Source: Phycisphaerae bacterium
GTDB taxonomy: Bacteria; Planctomycetota; Phycisphaerae; Sedimentisphaerales; Anaerobacaceae
Length of the DNA: 64,000 nt
Reading direction: 5' to 3'
NCBI GenBank assembly: GCA_028714255.1
Contig: JAQTMR010000001.1
Coordinates: forward strand, 248,001-312,000
Part shown: positions 9,401 through 17,511 of the stretch, one piece after another
How positions within the stretch are numbered: the first letter of the stretch is position 1
Layout of the letters: every line of letters starts with the position of its first letter
Translations under genes and position numbers: made by a program
The notes under the pieces: model-generated
What the model was told of the DNA's origin: nothing
What the model saw: only the letters and a program-made list of their open reading frames with translations
Database searches by the model: none

Positions 9401-10100
9401 TATTAACGGTTTCTCTGCCCTGGAAATAGACATCCGGGTTTTGCGCCGTTCCGCTGATAAAGGGTCTGTCGGGTGACAGGCCCCTGGCCTTGTGTTCAGC
9501 GACAAGCTTGTCATCAATCATCGCCCTCATATCATCGAGGGTCAGCTCCTCGACTTTTAGAAGTTCATGACTGGTCCTGAAGCCATCGAAGAAATGCAGA
9601 AACGGCACCCTCGAAGCCAGCGTTGCCTGCTGGGAGATAAGCGCAAAATCCATAACCTCCTGAACGTTGCACGAGGCAAGCATGGCAAACCCAGTCTGCC
9701 GGCAGGCCATCACATCCGAATGGTCGCCGAAGATTGAAAGCGCCTGACAAGCCAGCGAACGAGCGGAAACCTGAAACACCGCCGGAAGCAATTCGCCGGC
9801 TATCTTATACATATTGGGTATCATCAGCAAAAGTCCCTGCGAAGCGGTAAAGGTCGTCGTCAAAGCGCCTGTTACCAAAGCGCCGTGAACGGCTCCAGCC
9901 GCTCCGCCTTCCGATTGCATCTCGGTAACCGAGGGAATCGTACCCCAAATATTAGTTTCGCCTTTTGCTGTTTTTGCATCGGCAATCTCGCCCATCGGCG
10001 AGCTGGGAGTAATCGGATAAATTGCAATCACTTCGCTGGTAGCGTGTGCAACATGAGCCGCTGCCATATTGCCGTCAATGGTAACCATTCTGCGTTTCAT
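6477..10100 (-). CDS. nifJ: Pyruvate:ferredoxin (flavodoxin) oxidoreductase
   Basis: This 1207-residue single-chain enzyme converts pyruvate, CoA and oxidised ferredoxin to acetyl-CoA, CO2 and reduced ferredoxin in the cytoplasm. The expected domains are in order: an N-terminal pyrimidine-binding half beginning MVTIDGNMAAAHVAHATSEV, the CoA and gamma domains, and a two-cluster ferredoxin domain (about residues 690-775) with CIQCGQCSLFCPHA and CTGCGACVVNCPG. Next come the CAGCGETSY cluster ligands and the thiamine-diphosphate motif GDGWAYDIGYGG...NTGGQ. Length is typical of the family. The ATG has a GGAGAAG ribosome site two bases upstream. It is monocistronic, convergent with the FlgO-like gene, and points to anaerobic metabolism. 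Confidence 0.97.
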   Translation of the reverse strand: MKRRMVTIDGNMAAAHVAHATSEVIAIYPITPSSPMGEIADAKTAKGETNIWGTIPSVTEMQSEGGAAGAVHGALVTGALTTTFTASQGLLLMIPNMYKIAGELLPAVFQVSARSLACQALSIFGDHSDVMACRQTGFAMLASCNVQEVMDFALISQQATLASRVPFLHFFDGFRTSHELLKVEELTLDDMRAMIDDKLVAEHKARGLSPDRPFISGTAQNPDVYFQGRETVNKYYLATPGIVQETMDKFAKLVGRSYHLFDYVGAKDAEKIIVIMGSGADTAHDTVEYLNSKGEKVGVVKIRLFRPFSTKDFIAALPKTVKKIAVLDRTKEPGSLGEPLYLDIRTAIGEAMEHKQTAFEKYPIIVGGRYGLGSKDFTPAMVKAVFDNLDAAEPKNSFAVGIIDDVTNKSLDVDESFVLPSEGLYTAMFYGLGSDGTVGANHNSIHIIGEKTDNNVQGYFVYDSKKAGAITISHLRFGKKPIRRPYLITRADFVACHNTSFLEKYDMLASAKEGATFLLTSMYGPDKVWDTLPQEVQKQIIDKKLKFYVIDAISLAQEIGLGARINTIMQVAFFKISNIIPIESAVEAIKAAIQKSYGKKGEKIVSMNNAAVDGALARVYEVKVPGQVTSKITMPPVVPKDAPEFVQNVTAEIMALRGDKLPVSKMPADGKWPVGTTQYEKRNIAVNIPVWEPDVCIQCGQCSLFCPHAAIRIKAYDEKYLKDAPKMFKNAEAKGKELAGMKFTVQVAPEDCTGCGACVVNCPGVEKDANKQPTGRKAINMTLQEPLRDNERENYKYFLSIPNTDPKLFKNGSVKGSQLIMPLFEYSGACAGCGETSYVKLLTQLFGDRAMIGNATGCSSIYGGNLPTTPYAKNAAGRGPIWSNSLFEDCAEFTMGMRLTADKFKQYAIELLAKTAEKGCVDAKLAEEIKTAALADDPAQETIEQQRVRVAKLKELCAKSKCAECEALTGIADYLVRKSVWALGGDGWAYDIGYGGLDHVLASGKNINVLVLDTEVYSNTGGQMSKSTPRAAVAKFAAAGKPAPKKDLGLLAMVYGNIYVAKVALGANPNQTVKAFAEAESYPGTSIIIAYSHCIAHGIDMTTGYLEQKKAVNCGHWPLYRFDPRLKDQGKNPLQLDSKAPTIELKEYIYGENRFKSLQKSDPKAAAELLKLASSDVADKYALMEQLAKLQCPGTCSTDEAGQTEKA

Positions 10101-10270
10101 ATCTTCTCCATATTTGCTAAAGGTAAGAAAAAATGCCTAAAAGGCCCTAAAACCGTATCCCAAAGCAGCTTTATACAACTTTTCGCCAAATCAAGCAACG
10201 TAAATCTCGCCGGAATTGAAAAATTGCCGCCAAAAAATTGCTTCCGATTCACTTTTTGCTTCTACGTATT

Positions 10271-12031
10271 CTAACCCCTTTTAGTTCTGCGGGGAAAAAT
10301 CAGAACCAATCCGACAAAAGCGATTATTATCACGATGCTCCAGGCACCTATCCTCGCCCACAGGCTCCAAATACTTACAAATGTTGCCGCTGCGGTGGAC
10401 AAAACCATCAGAATATTCCAAAGAACCCGCCTGCCGCCCCTCGGCAAACTGTCGCCGAGAACGCTTCTGCTGTTCATAAGTAACAAAAATGTAAAATATG
10501 CAATCGGCAGCAGTATGGAGCAAAACGCCGAGGTCACCATAGCAAGCCATGGCGCAGGCTGCTTCCAGAAAACCGCGCCAACTGCGCCGACCGAAACCAT
10601 CAAGGCGCCAACCCTTTGGGGCCAGCCTATCGGAGGCTTGTTGAGAAGCTCGCACATACAAAGCCCGTTGATTGTCATCAGAACTGTCGCAGCACCAAGA
10701 GCCATCCCCATAACTCCAAGACCGAACAACAATTGCGAGAAGAACTTACCCGTCAGAGGCACAAGCGTGTTCGCAAGATTAAAGTTGTCCCGTTTGACAA
10801 GCATCGCCGCCATCTTTCTGTCAGCGTATGGCAAAGCCTCTGTTTGGATATGCAATTGCTCCGGCGAAAGTTTTGCCACAGCTTCGTCACCTAATTCGAA
10901 CGCCAGCCTTTTTTTGAGCAGCGTTTCATATTGCCCAACGAGATTTTCCGCAGGCTCTACGCTAACTATGCCGCCATCTTTATCAGGTACAAACCCGGGC
11001 GCTGCTTTTGTGTAGAATTGCGAAGCCGAGGCCATAACGACAAAGCTGGTCGCCAGAACAAACGGTATGAATAACCCGGTCGAAAGGTCGAATATCGCCA
11101 GCCCGCGGAAGCTCTTGTCCCAGCCCTTACGCAGCATCGAGTAGGGAAACAGAAACGTCATATTGATGCCCACCGTCGCAGCCGATGCGCTTATCATTAC
11201 GTCACGCTGCTGGCCGACAATCAAACTTGTCCAAAACCCCCGGAAGCTCTCGGTAACTGCCTGAAGATGTGGAGTAAAACCTTCTGCAGGCTTGAAAAGA
11301 AATCGCGGGTCGGGTATGAACCCATGCAGGGCCTGTCCCCAGTCTATGCCGTCTTTTCCGACAGACAGTTTCACAACAACTGCGAAGAAACAAAGCACGA
11401 TAAGACTAACCATCGACTTTATCGTGATTTCGAAAATCTTCACGCCCCATCCACCCGTGCCGTAGAGCATCGTAATGAAAATACAAACCGCCAGAAAACA
11501 GCTAACCACTATTATCCTGCCCCACGGGTCAGGCATAACATTCGGACCGACCAGACTGGGTAGAAGATTCTGCTGAACCGCAGCGATTCCGAGCGCAAAT
11601 TGCGGCATCGACCAGACAAGGTTGGCCGCCATTGTCGCAAACAGCCAACTCCAGCCGAGAACAGGACTTAAGTGAGTATTAATAATTCGCAAAGGCCGCT
11701 CGCCGGTCGAAAGCGTTATATATGCAATCGAGCTGAGCATAACGACACCGAATATCATAACCACAGGCTGCAGCCACAAACACTTAAAGCCGGACAGCAC
11801 ACCGAGGTAAAGACTTGAAGCAAGTGACACACCCCCGATAGTTATACCGCTTTGCAGCCAGCCGGGGCCTGATAATTTTAAAAACGTCTTGAAAGTCGCC
11901 CCTTTGCCTTTTTGCCGGGCATCCGACAAAAGCTGACGCTCACTTGCGATGCTGGAATTTATATTCATACCCTGCTCCGGCATATCCGCTCCGTCGGCAG
12001 CGCGGGCCTGTCCTTCCTTATTTGGTAGCAT
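10271..12031 (-). CDS. Nramp-like membrane transporter lacking the metal-site motif
   Basis: This 586-residue protein has about eleven hydrophobic helices and the overall layout of the Nramp (NRAMP/SLC11) family, including the opening SGPGW motif before the first helix. The metal-binding DPGN of helix 1 is replaced by IGGV, and the helix-6 MPH motif reads as LFPYS. The usual Mn2+/Fe2+ ligands are therefore absent. A soluble loop of about 75 residues (about 330-405) is inserted between helices. Substrate is unknown. It ends a run with two Gfo/Idh/MocA oxidoreductases; 40 bases separate it from the preceding gene. An in-frame ATG 22 codons later is an alternative start. Confidence 0.75.
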   Translation of the reverse strand: MLPNKEGQARAADGADMPEQGMNINSSIASERQLLSDARQKGKGATFKTFLKLSGPGWLQSGITIGGVSLASSLYLGVLSGFKCLWLQPVVMIFGVVMLSSIAYITLSTGERPLRIINTHLSPVLGWSWLFATMAANLVWSMPQFALGIAAVQQNLLPSLVGPNVMPDPWGRIIVVSCFLAVCIFITMLYGTGGWGVKIFEITIKSMVSLIVLCFFAVVVKLSVGKDGIDWGQALHGFIPDPRFLFKPAEGFTPHLQAVTESFRGFWTSLIVGQQRDVMISASAATVGINMTFLFPYSMLRKGWDKSFRGLAIFDLSTGLFIPFVLATSFVVMASASQFYTKAAPGFVPDKDGGIVSVEPAENLVGQYETLLKKRLAFELGDEAVAKLSPEQLHIQTEALPYADRKMAAMLVKRDNFNLANTLVPLTGKFFSQLLFGLGVMGMALGAATVLMTINGLCMCELLNKPPIGWPQRVGALMVSVGAVGAVFWKQPAPWLAMVTSAFCSILLPIAYFTFLLLMNSRSVLGDSLPRGGRRVLWNILMVLSTAAATFVSIWSLWARIGAWSIVIIIAFVGLVLIFPRRTKRG

Positions 12032-12071
12032 TTTCCTGCCTTCCGTTTAATCGTTACTAACAACAACTCTC

Positions 12072-13244
12072 CTAATGAGGAATTACGACCTCGGCTCCCA
12101 TTTTCTCCGCCGAGATATACGCGCTGTAAATCGTCGCTATACAATCCGCCGCCAGACCGCTGTCGGTTTCGACCGGCTCGCCGTGCGCAATCGTCCGGTA
12201 GAAAGCTTCTATCTCCTGCGGATAGCCGGTGAACCAATCCTCATCCGGCGACGGATTCGACCAGCCCTGTTTGGTGCCTGTCTTTTCCACTACGTAAATG
12301 TCTTTGAAGTTCGCCTCCACCGGATTATATGTCTGCATCGCTGTGTTGGGATTGATGTTGCAGATTGTTCGATGATTGTTCGCGGCGACTTCGAGCCAGT
12401 TATGAATCCCGCCGAGGATAATATCAGATGCGAATATATCAGCGATGGTGCCGTCCTCGAAGACAACGTGCATTACGGAAAAATCGTCTATATCGTGATA
12501 GTCCGCACGAATATGTCCCTCGTCCCTGAAATTTTTCAATCGTGTCAGCGCATGTGTGCGGGAGGTAACAGCCTTCGGGCGTATAGGCTTGCCGTCGCGT
12601 TTTCTGCCCTCGACTCGCTTTAGATAAAGAGCCGCCGTAAGGGGGTGACAACCCTTGGTTATCATTACGCCGCCGCCGGAGAATTTCCAAAAGCCGTAAG
12701 TCGCCGCGTGAGAACCGCTATGCGCCTCTTCTCCGTGCATCCAGAGGATTTGTGCCCCTGTTTTTTCGATGATTTCGCGCTCTTTCTGAATCGACGGGGC
12801 GTAAATCCAGTTCTCCGCGTAAAGGATTTTGCCTTTGCTTTTTTTCTCGGCTTCGAGCATTCGTTTCACGCTGGCCATCGCGCAGTCAAGGGCCTCGCTC
12901 TTTGCGAAATTCTCGCCGTTGAAATCTTTGGAATCGCCGCCGAAGTAGCCGGTAAGAGGCTTCTCGACAATCGCGAACTTGTCCCGCTTAAGTGCAGCAA
13001 TCGCGATTGATTCGTGCGATTCTGCTGTTGCGCAAACGTGAACAACATCCACATCCTCGATTATTTTCTCAAGACTGTCATAAACTTTAATCCCCCGTTC
13101 CTTGGCGTATTCCTCCGCCCCCTGCAGTGCGAACACGCCTTTGACGTCAACATTGGCACAGTGCACTTTTTTCAGCGCCTCGAAATGAAACTTGGCTGAA
13201 AAGCCGGCGCCGATTATTCCCGTGCGAACAGTTTTTTTCTCCAT
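12072..13244 (-). CDS. Gfo/Idh/MocA family oxidoreductase
   Basis: This is a 390-residue NAD(P)-dependent dehydrogenase of the Gfo/Idh/MocA superfamily. The N-terminal Rossmann fold shows GIIGAGF at residues 9-15, and the EKPLTG motif follows at about 117-122. The C-terminal alpha/beta substrate domain holds the usual aromatic and His residues (GCHPLTAALYL). Such enzymes oxidise or reduce sugars, inositols or related polyols; the substrate cannot be told from sequence. Unlike its neighbour it has no signal peptide, so it is cytoplasmic. It lies 37 bases after the secreted homologue and before the transporter, which suggests one sugar-related unit. Confidence 0.9.
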   Translation of the reverse strand: MEKKTVRTGIIGAGFSAKFHFEALKKVHCANVDVKGVFALQGAEEYAKERGIKVYDSLEKIIEDVDVVHVCATAESHESIAIAALKRDKFAIVEKPLTGYFGGDSKDFNGENFAKSEALDCAMASVKRMLEAEKKSKGKILYAENWIYAPSIQKEREIIEKTGAQILWMHGEEAHSGSHAATYGFWKFSGGGVMITKGCHPLTAALYLKRVEGRKRDGKPIRPKAVTSRTHALTRLKNFRDEGHIRADYHDIDDFSVMHVVFEDGTIADIFASDIILGGIHNWLEVAANNHRTICNINPNTAMQTYNPVEANFKDIYVVEKTGTKQGWSNPSPDEDWFTGYPQEIEAFYRTIAHGEPVETDSGLAADCIATIYSAYISAEKMGAEVVIPH

Positions 13245-13281
13245 ACGAAAATATCCTTATTTTGCTTGTCTGGTTTTATTC

Positions 13282-14631
13282 CTACAGATGCCACGGACTG
13301 CGCATCGGCCTGCTCAGCATAAGGTCGGCCTCAGCATCGCCAACGAACCGCTCAACCTGCGGGTCCCATTTTAATTTTCGCCCGAGCTTCATTGCGATGG
13401 AACCAAGGATACCCATACTGCTGGAGCGATGGGCAACTTCAGCCGGTGCAATGGTCTCGGCTCGCGACCGGATACAGTCTAAGAAATTTTTCTTGTGGCT
13501 GTCGCTTTTGTAAAGGTGAATCTCATCGGGACCTATGACCGAGGTCAAAAGCGATTTCGGATATGTATCGATATATTCCCGCTTCACATATACCCAGCCT
13601 TCCGCACCCTCGAAAAGAATCCCCTGTTTATTCTCCGTATTGGTCGTGCAAATAAGCTTCACGCCGTTGGCGTAAGTATATTCCAAATGGAACGTAAGAT
13701 GAACGTCCCACAGTCCTTCTTTCGGATATTCCGCATGGCCCTCGACTTCGACAGGCCCGGTATGTTCCGTGCCCATGCCCCACTGGGCGATGTCAAGGTG
13801 ATGGCTGCCCCAGTTCGTGATTATCCCGTGGCAATAATCCGAAATACACATCCAGCCGGGCCTGCTGTAATCTTTTTGAGGATGGGTACGCTTCTCGGTA
13901 TAAGGCTCCAGCGGAGCAGGCCCGAGCCACATATCATAATCCAGATTTTCAGGAACAGGCATCACAGGCTGCAAATCCGTGGAAGGGTCTATCGGCAGGC
14001 CCACTTTTATCGTATGCACTTTGCCAATCCTGCCGTTGCGAACCAGCTCACATGCAAAACGGAATTTCGCGTCGGACCTCTGCTGACTTCCAACCTGCAA
14101 AACGCGCCCGTATCGGCGGACCGTGTCACTAAGGGCACGTCCCTCTTCGACGGTAAACGTCAAAGGCTTCTGCACGAAGATGTCCTTGCCCGCCTTGGCT
14201 GCTGCGATTACCGCCAGCGCATGCCAATGGTCGGGAGTGACAACCGTAACCGCGTCAATATCCTTCCGCGTAAGCAGTTCTCTGAAATCTTTATATTCCG
14301 CACAGCCCTTATATGTCCCGCTCTCGCTTAGCGAGCCGTAATGACCTTCGACCGTCTTCTTGGCGTTATTGGCCCTTTTGGAATCGACATCACACACCGC
14401 GATGATTTGTACCTCGTCGAATCCCATAATCTCCTTCAAATCGTCGAACCCCATCCGCCCGACGCCGATACAGCCGAAAGTAATCTTATTACTCGGCGCA
14501 TTGGCCCCTCGCACCGGCGTAGTAATAACGTAGGGAAAGCCAAACGCTACTCCGCCCGCAGCAGTTGCGACCCCCTTCAAAAAACCACGCCTTGATAAAG
14601 TTTTACTCTTAATTCCCATATTTCTCTTCAT
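13282..14631 (-). CDS. TAT-exported Gfo/Idh/MocA family oxidoreductase
   Basis: I start at ATG 14631, with GGAGA upstream; a longer frame begins with TTG at 14667 but lacks a ribosome site. The 449-residue product has a twin-arginine signal SRRGFLKGVATAAGG at about residues 13-27, so it is exported folded with its NAD(P) cofactor. The Rossmann motif is GCIGVGRMGF and the family motif is QKPLT. The C-terminal part carries the DYCHGIITNWGSHHLDIAQW block seen in the large planctomycete family of secreted oxidoreductases. Such proteins are abundant in planctomycetes and are thought to act on sugars; the substrate is unknown. Confidence 0.92.
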   Translation of the reverse strand: MKRNMGIKSKTLSRRGFLKGVATAAGGVAFGFPYVITTPVRGANAPSNKITFGCIGVGRMGFDDLKEIMGFDEVQIIAVCDVDSKRANNAKKTVEGHYGSLSESGTYKGCAEYKDFRELLTRKDIDAVTVVTPDHWHALAVIAAAKAGKDIFVQKPLTFTVEEGRALSDTVRRYGRVLQVGSQQRSDAKFRFACELVRNGRIGKVHTIKVGLPIDPSTDLQPVMPVPENLDYDMWLGPAPLEPYTEKRTHPQKDYSRPGWMCISDYCHGIITNWGSHHLDIAQWGMGTEHTGPVEVEGHAEYPKEGLWDVHLTFHLEYTYANGVKLICTTNTENKQGILFEGAEGWVYVKREYIDTYPKSLLTSVIGPDEIHLYKSDSHKKNFLDCIRSRAETIAPAEVAHRSSSMGILGSIAMKLGRKLKWDPQVERFVGDAEADLMLSRPMRSPWHL

Positions 14632-14670
14632 CGCAATGTCTCCAATCTTAAACTTCTCACCAGACAAGTT

Positions 14671-15162
14671 TCATTCTTCAAGGTCGAAAATTTTCAGCCA
14701 CAGGTCGGTTTCGCCGTCAGTAAGCCCATGGCGTTTGCCCTTCGGCTCGGCTATACCTCTCTTCCGGCTCAATTGCTTGCAGAGATTATCCCAAAAATCC
14801 AGCGATTTCTCAACTGTTGCTTTTCTTTTCCGGGCCGCGTCACGCAGCCTTCGGTCGCTGCTTACAATCGTCAGCCTCTTCGGTGCGGTGTTCGCTTTTA
14901 TCTTATCTTCGATTACCGTATCAGCGTCACTTCGCGCACCGGCAAAAGAAACCTCCAAATTGTCTATATTATCGAATCCGCTCTTGTCGCGGGGCCCGGT
15001 CCCGTCAAAAACAACCTCGCCCTTTTCATTGATAAGCCTCAGGTACTTGCCTATGGCCCGGCATAACTGAACGTCGCTGACCGACCCTGAATCAGGGTCT
15101 GCTTTATTAATCGAGTGCAGCAGGTTATGACCATCAACAATAATCGGCATCTCGTCAGTCAC
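14671..15162 (-). CDS. NYN-domain (YacP-like) nuclease
   Basis: This is a 163-residue PIN-like NYN domain protein. Acidic metal-site residues are visible in IIVDGHNLLH (about residues 7-16), SDADTVIEDKI (about 78-88) and IVSSDRRLRDAA. YacP-like NYN proteins are candidate endoribonucleases, Rae1 of Bacillus being one example, which cuts mRNA in the ribosome A site. The gene overlaps the pyrC stop by eight bases and so is translationally coupled to it. This pairing may reflect operon packing rather than pathway function. Confidence 0.82.
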   Translation of the reverse strand: MTDEMPIIVDGHNLLHSINKADPDSGSVSDVQLCRAIGKYLRLINEKGEVVFDGTGPRDKSGFDNIDNLEVSFAGARSDADTVIEDKIKANTAPKRLTIVSSDRRLRDAARKRKATVEKSLDFWDNLCKQLSRKRGIAEPKGKRHGLTDGETDLWLKIFDLEE

Positions 15163-16447
15163 CCACAGAGTATCTTATTTCACCGCCAACGATTGTTTTT
15201 TCGACCCTGCCTTTGACGGCCCAGCCGTGATAGGGACAATTCCTGCTCTTGGAGTGGAATTTGTTTACGTCAATTAAATACTCGGCATTCGGGTCAATGA
15301 TAGTGACATCGCCCTGCTTGCCTTTGCTCAGCGTTCCTTTATCAACGCCGATTATCCTCGCGGGCTTAACTGTCATCAATTCGATAAGCCTCGGCCAATC
15401 CAAAACACCCGGCTCAATAAGAGCCTTAACGAAAAGGGCCAAAGAACATTCCATACTCGCTATACCGAAAGGCGCGGTCAAAAACTCCAGCTCCTTCTCG
15501 CTTTGCAGATGCGGAGCGTGGTCGCTCACCAATGCGTCCACCATACCTTCGGCTATCGCTTCTTTCAAAGCTTCGATGTCCCTGCTTGTCCGCAGCGGCG
15601 GATTAACTTTGTAATTGGTATCGTATTCGGCGCAGTTTTCTTCGGTTAAAAGCAAATGATGAGGCGTCACCTCGCAACTGACCGGCAAAGAATCCTTCTT
15701 CGCCGCCCTTATTAGTTCTACTGAATTCGCTGTCGATATATGCTGGGCATGGTAGCGAATCTTGCCGAGACGAATTTTCCTGACAAGCTGAATATCCCGC
15801 CAAAGCATCGCCTCCTCTGCCAGCGGGTCAGCCCCCGGCAGGCCGAGTATGGTAGAATAATAACCCGAATTCATCACACCAGCCCCGGCAAAACTGTTAG
15901 CCTGACAATGCTGCGCTATCACCACATTAAACATAGCCGCGTACTTCAACGCCCGCAGCATAACCGACGGGTCCTGAACGCCGTTGCCGTCATCGGTAAA
16001 ACCAACCGCACCTGCCTCGGACATAAACCCCATCTCCGCAAGCTCGACACCCGCAAGACCCTTGGTAATCGCACCCATCGTATAAACGTGCGTCTTTCTC
16101 GCCTGTCGCGCCTTTCGGTGAACGTATTCGACGTCGGTTTCGTTTTCGATAGGCGGCTTTGTGTTCGGCATACAAACAACCGACGTGAATCCGCCCGCTA
16201 CCGCTGCCGCCGAGCCGCTCGCTATCGTCTCTTCTTCCTCGTCGCCGGGTTCGCGAAAATGAACATGAATATCAATCAATCCGGGCGTTACCAATTTGCC
16301 TGCCGCATCGATAACCGTCTCCGCAGATTTTTTGATTTGGCCGACCTCCGCAATATCACCATCGACAATAAGTACATCGCATTTTTCGTCGATGCCGTTC
16401 GCGGGGTCTATCACACGTCCATTTTTTATAAGAAGCTCAGAATTCAT
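15155..16447 (-). CDS. pyrC: Dihydroorotase
   Basis: The 430-residue product cyclises N-carbamoyl-aspartate to dihydroorotate, the third step of UMP synthesis. It has the amidohydrolase zinc motif DIHVHFREPG (about residues 58-67), the MPNTKPP block, and later His and Asp ligands (AQHCQ, and ALVSDHAPH at about 300-308) typical of class I bacterial dihydroorotases. Length is typical. It is in the same direction as pyrR and pyrB, but an AT-rich three-gene insert separates it from pyrB. The NYN gene overlaps its 3' end. Confidence 0.96.
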   Translation of the reverse strand: MNSELLIKNGRVIDPANGIDEKCDVLIVDGDIAEVGQIKKSAETVIDAAGKLVTPGLIDIHVHFREPGDEEEETIASGSAAAVAGGFTSVVCMPNTKPPIENETDVEYVHRKARQARKTHVYTMGAITKGLAGVELAEMGFMSEAGAVGFTDDGNGVQDPSVMLRALKYAAMFNVVIAQHCQANSFAGAGVMNSGYYSTILGLPGADPLAEEAMLWRDIQLVRKIRLGKIRYHAQHISTANSVELIRAAKKDSLPVSCEVTPHHLLLTEENCAEYDTNYKVNPPLRTSRDIEALKEAIAEGMVDALVSDHAPHLQSEKELEFLTAPFGIASMECSLALFVKALIEPGVLDWPRLIELMTVKPARIIGVDKGTLSKGKQGDVTIIDPNAEYLIDVNKFHSKSRNCPYHGWAVKGRVEKTIVGGEIRYSVGD

Positions 16448-16512
16448 TTATGAAACTTAAAGCTGAAAAATCAAAATCATTAAGTAACAAAATTCAAATT
16501 ATCGAATTTCAA

Positions 16513-16534
16513 AAACATAGGCTATTCTATGTTT
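16513..16534. terminator. Hairpin after the MazG-like gene
   Basis: AAACATAG (16513-16520) pairs perfectly with CTATGTTT (16527-16534) around a six-base loop. It overlaps the stop codon of the shifted frame of the MazG-like gene. The stem is AT-rich and no strong U-tract follows, so it may be a weak terminator or an mRNA 3'-end structure. Confidence 0.45.
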
Positions 16535-16845
16535 ATGGGTCAGCCTCAATCAAGCATAATCTCTTAGAGAAGCCACCTTTTTCTTTCCTTTTACTCATCC
16601 TGATTTGCTCCAATTTCAGAAAACTCAATTCCTTTTGCCTTAAGGTAAGCATATATAACCTCTAGAATGTCTGCTAGCTCATCCATATCACCAGCTCTTT
16701 CAAACTCCTTTGCTTCCTCCAACATTTTTTTGCGTAATGCCATCATTAGCTCACTCCCGTTTAATTTACGCACAGAACAATTTCTTTGCTCAGACGATAT
16801 TAATCGCGGCACTTTGTCCCTGACTAGTTTATTATACTTTGGCAT
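16533..16845 (-). pseudogene. MazG-like NTP pyrophosphatase gene with a frameshift
   Basis: The frame from ATG 16845 gives 84 residues ending at TAA 16591. It starts MPKYNKLVRDKVPRLI and continues with EEAKEFERAGDMDELADILEVI. This is the small all-alpha MazG-superfamily house-cleaning NTP pyrophosphatase pattern, with the EExxE and ELAD metal ligands. The family normally continues with a Lys/Arg-rich segment and a GGF motif. Exactly that (SKRKEKGGFSKRLCLIEA) is found in another frame directly downstream, ending at TAA 16533-16535. A single-base indel near 16600 would join them to about 105 residues. It is either a recent frameshift, a programmed one, or a read error. It overlaps the HIT gene by 14 bases. 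Confidence 0.75.
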
Positions 16846-17506
16846 TTAACGCCTCTTCAAAGTCGCTAACTTTTATAATCCTTAAAGTCTCCATTATGTT
16901 GTTGCAAAAAGGGTAGTGTCGCCAATCCCACTCTCCATATGGCAGATTCAAATTTCGCGCAATGACTTGTCTAACATATTGCGAAGGTATTATATCACCC
17001 TCTAAGACAAATCTTGATGAATCTAAATTTTCGTAAAAAATGTAGGGAATTCCTCTCCTGATATAGGATTGTATTTCATAGATTTTTTCGATCTTTTCTA
17101 TACTAAGTGAACTATGAAACTGATGTATAATCTCAAGGTCGGTTGGGACGATGTGGACATGCGCATGGTCGATACAGCACCCCCCCCTTTTTGTGGGAGA
17201 AACCGGGCCGTGCTCAAACACAATCGATCTTTTAAGAAATTTACTTTGTATGACTTTCTTGCAGCAAGCTATTAGTCTCTCCAAGGTGTCCAGTTTGTCG
17301 TTAGCAAGATGACCTATAGAAGCAATGTGATCTCTCGTAATTATCATTAAGTAACCAGGCACAAAAGAACCTAATGTCGGGAGAATGCAGAAGTCCGAAG
17401 TTGAAAAAATAAGTCGTGATTCAATTGCAGGACAATATTTCTTTAGCAGGTTACACTCATCATCTTCATTAAGTTCGGCACAAATACTGCACTTCAAATC
17501 TTGCAT
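16832..17506 (-). CDS. HIT-family nucleotide hydrolase or transferase
   Basis: The 224-residue product starts at ATG 17506, after AAGGT; a GTG at 17512 overlapping the previous stop is an alternative. It carries CSIC near the N-terminus (a possible zinc half-site), a FVPGYLMIITRDHIAS strand-helix, EHGP, and the histidine triad DHAHVHIVP at about residues 122-130. HIT proteins cleave or transfer nucleotidyl groups through the central triad His. The C-terminal 80 residues resemble no domain I know. It lies between a PRTase-like and a MazG-like gene, tightly packed, and is more AT-rich than pyrB or pyrC. The substrate is unknown. Confidence 0.85.
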   Translation of the reverse strand: MQDLKCSICAELNEDDECNLLKKYCPAIESRLIFSTSDFCILPTLGSFVPGYLMIITRDHIASIGHLANDKLDTLERLIACCKKVIQSKFLKRSIVFEHGPVSPTKRGGCCIDHAHVHIVPTDLEIIHQFHSSLSIEKIEKIYEIQSYIRRGIPYIFYENLDSSRFVLEGDIIPSQYVRQVIARNLNLPYGEWDWRHYPFCNNIMETLRIIKVSDFEEALNAKV

Positions 17507-17511
17507 ATTCA

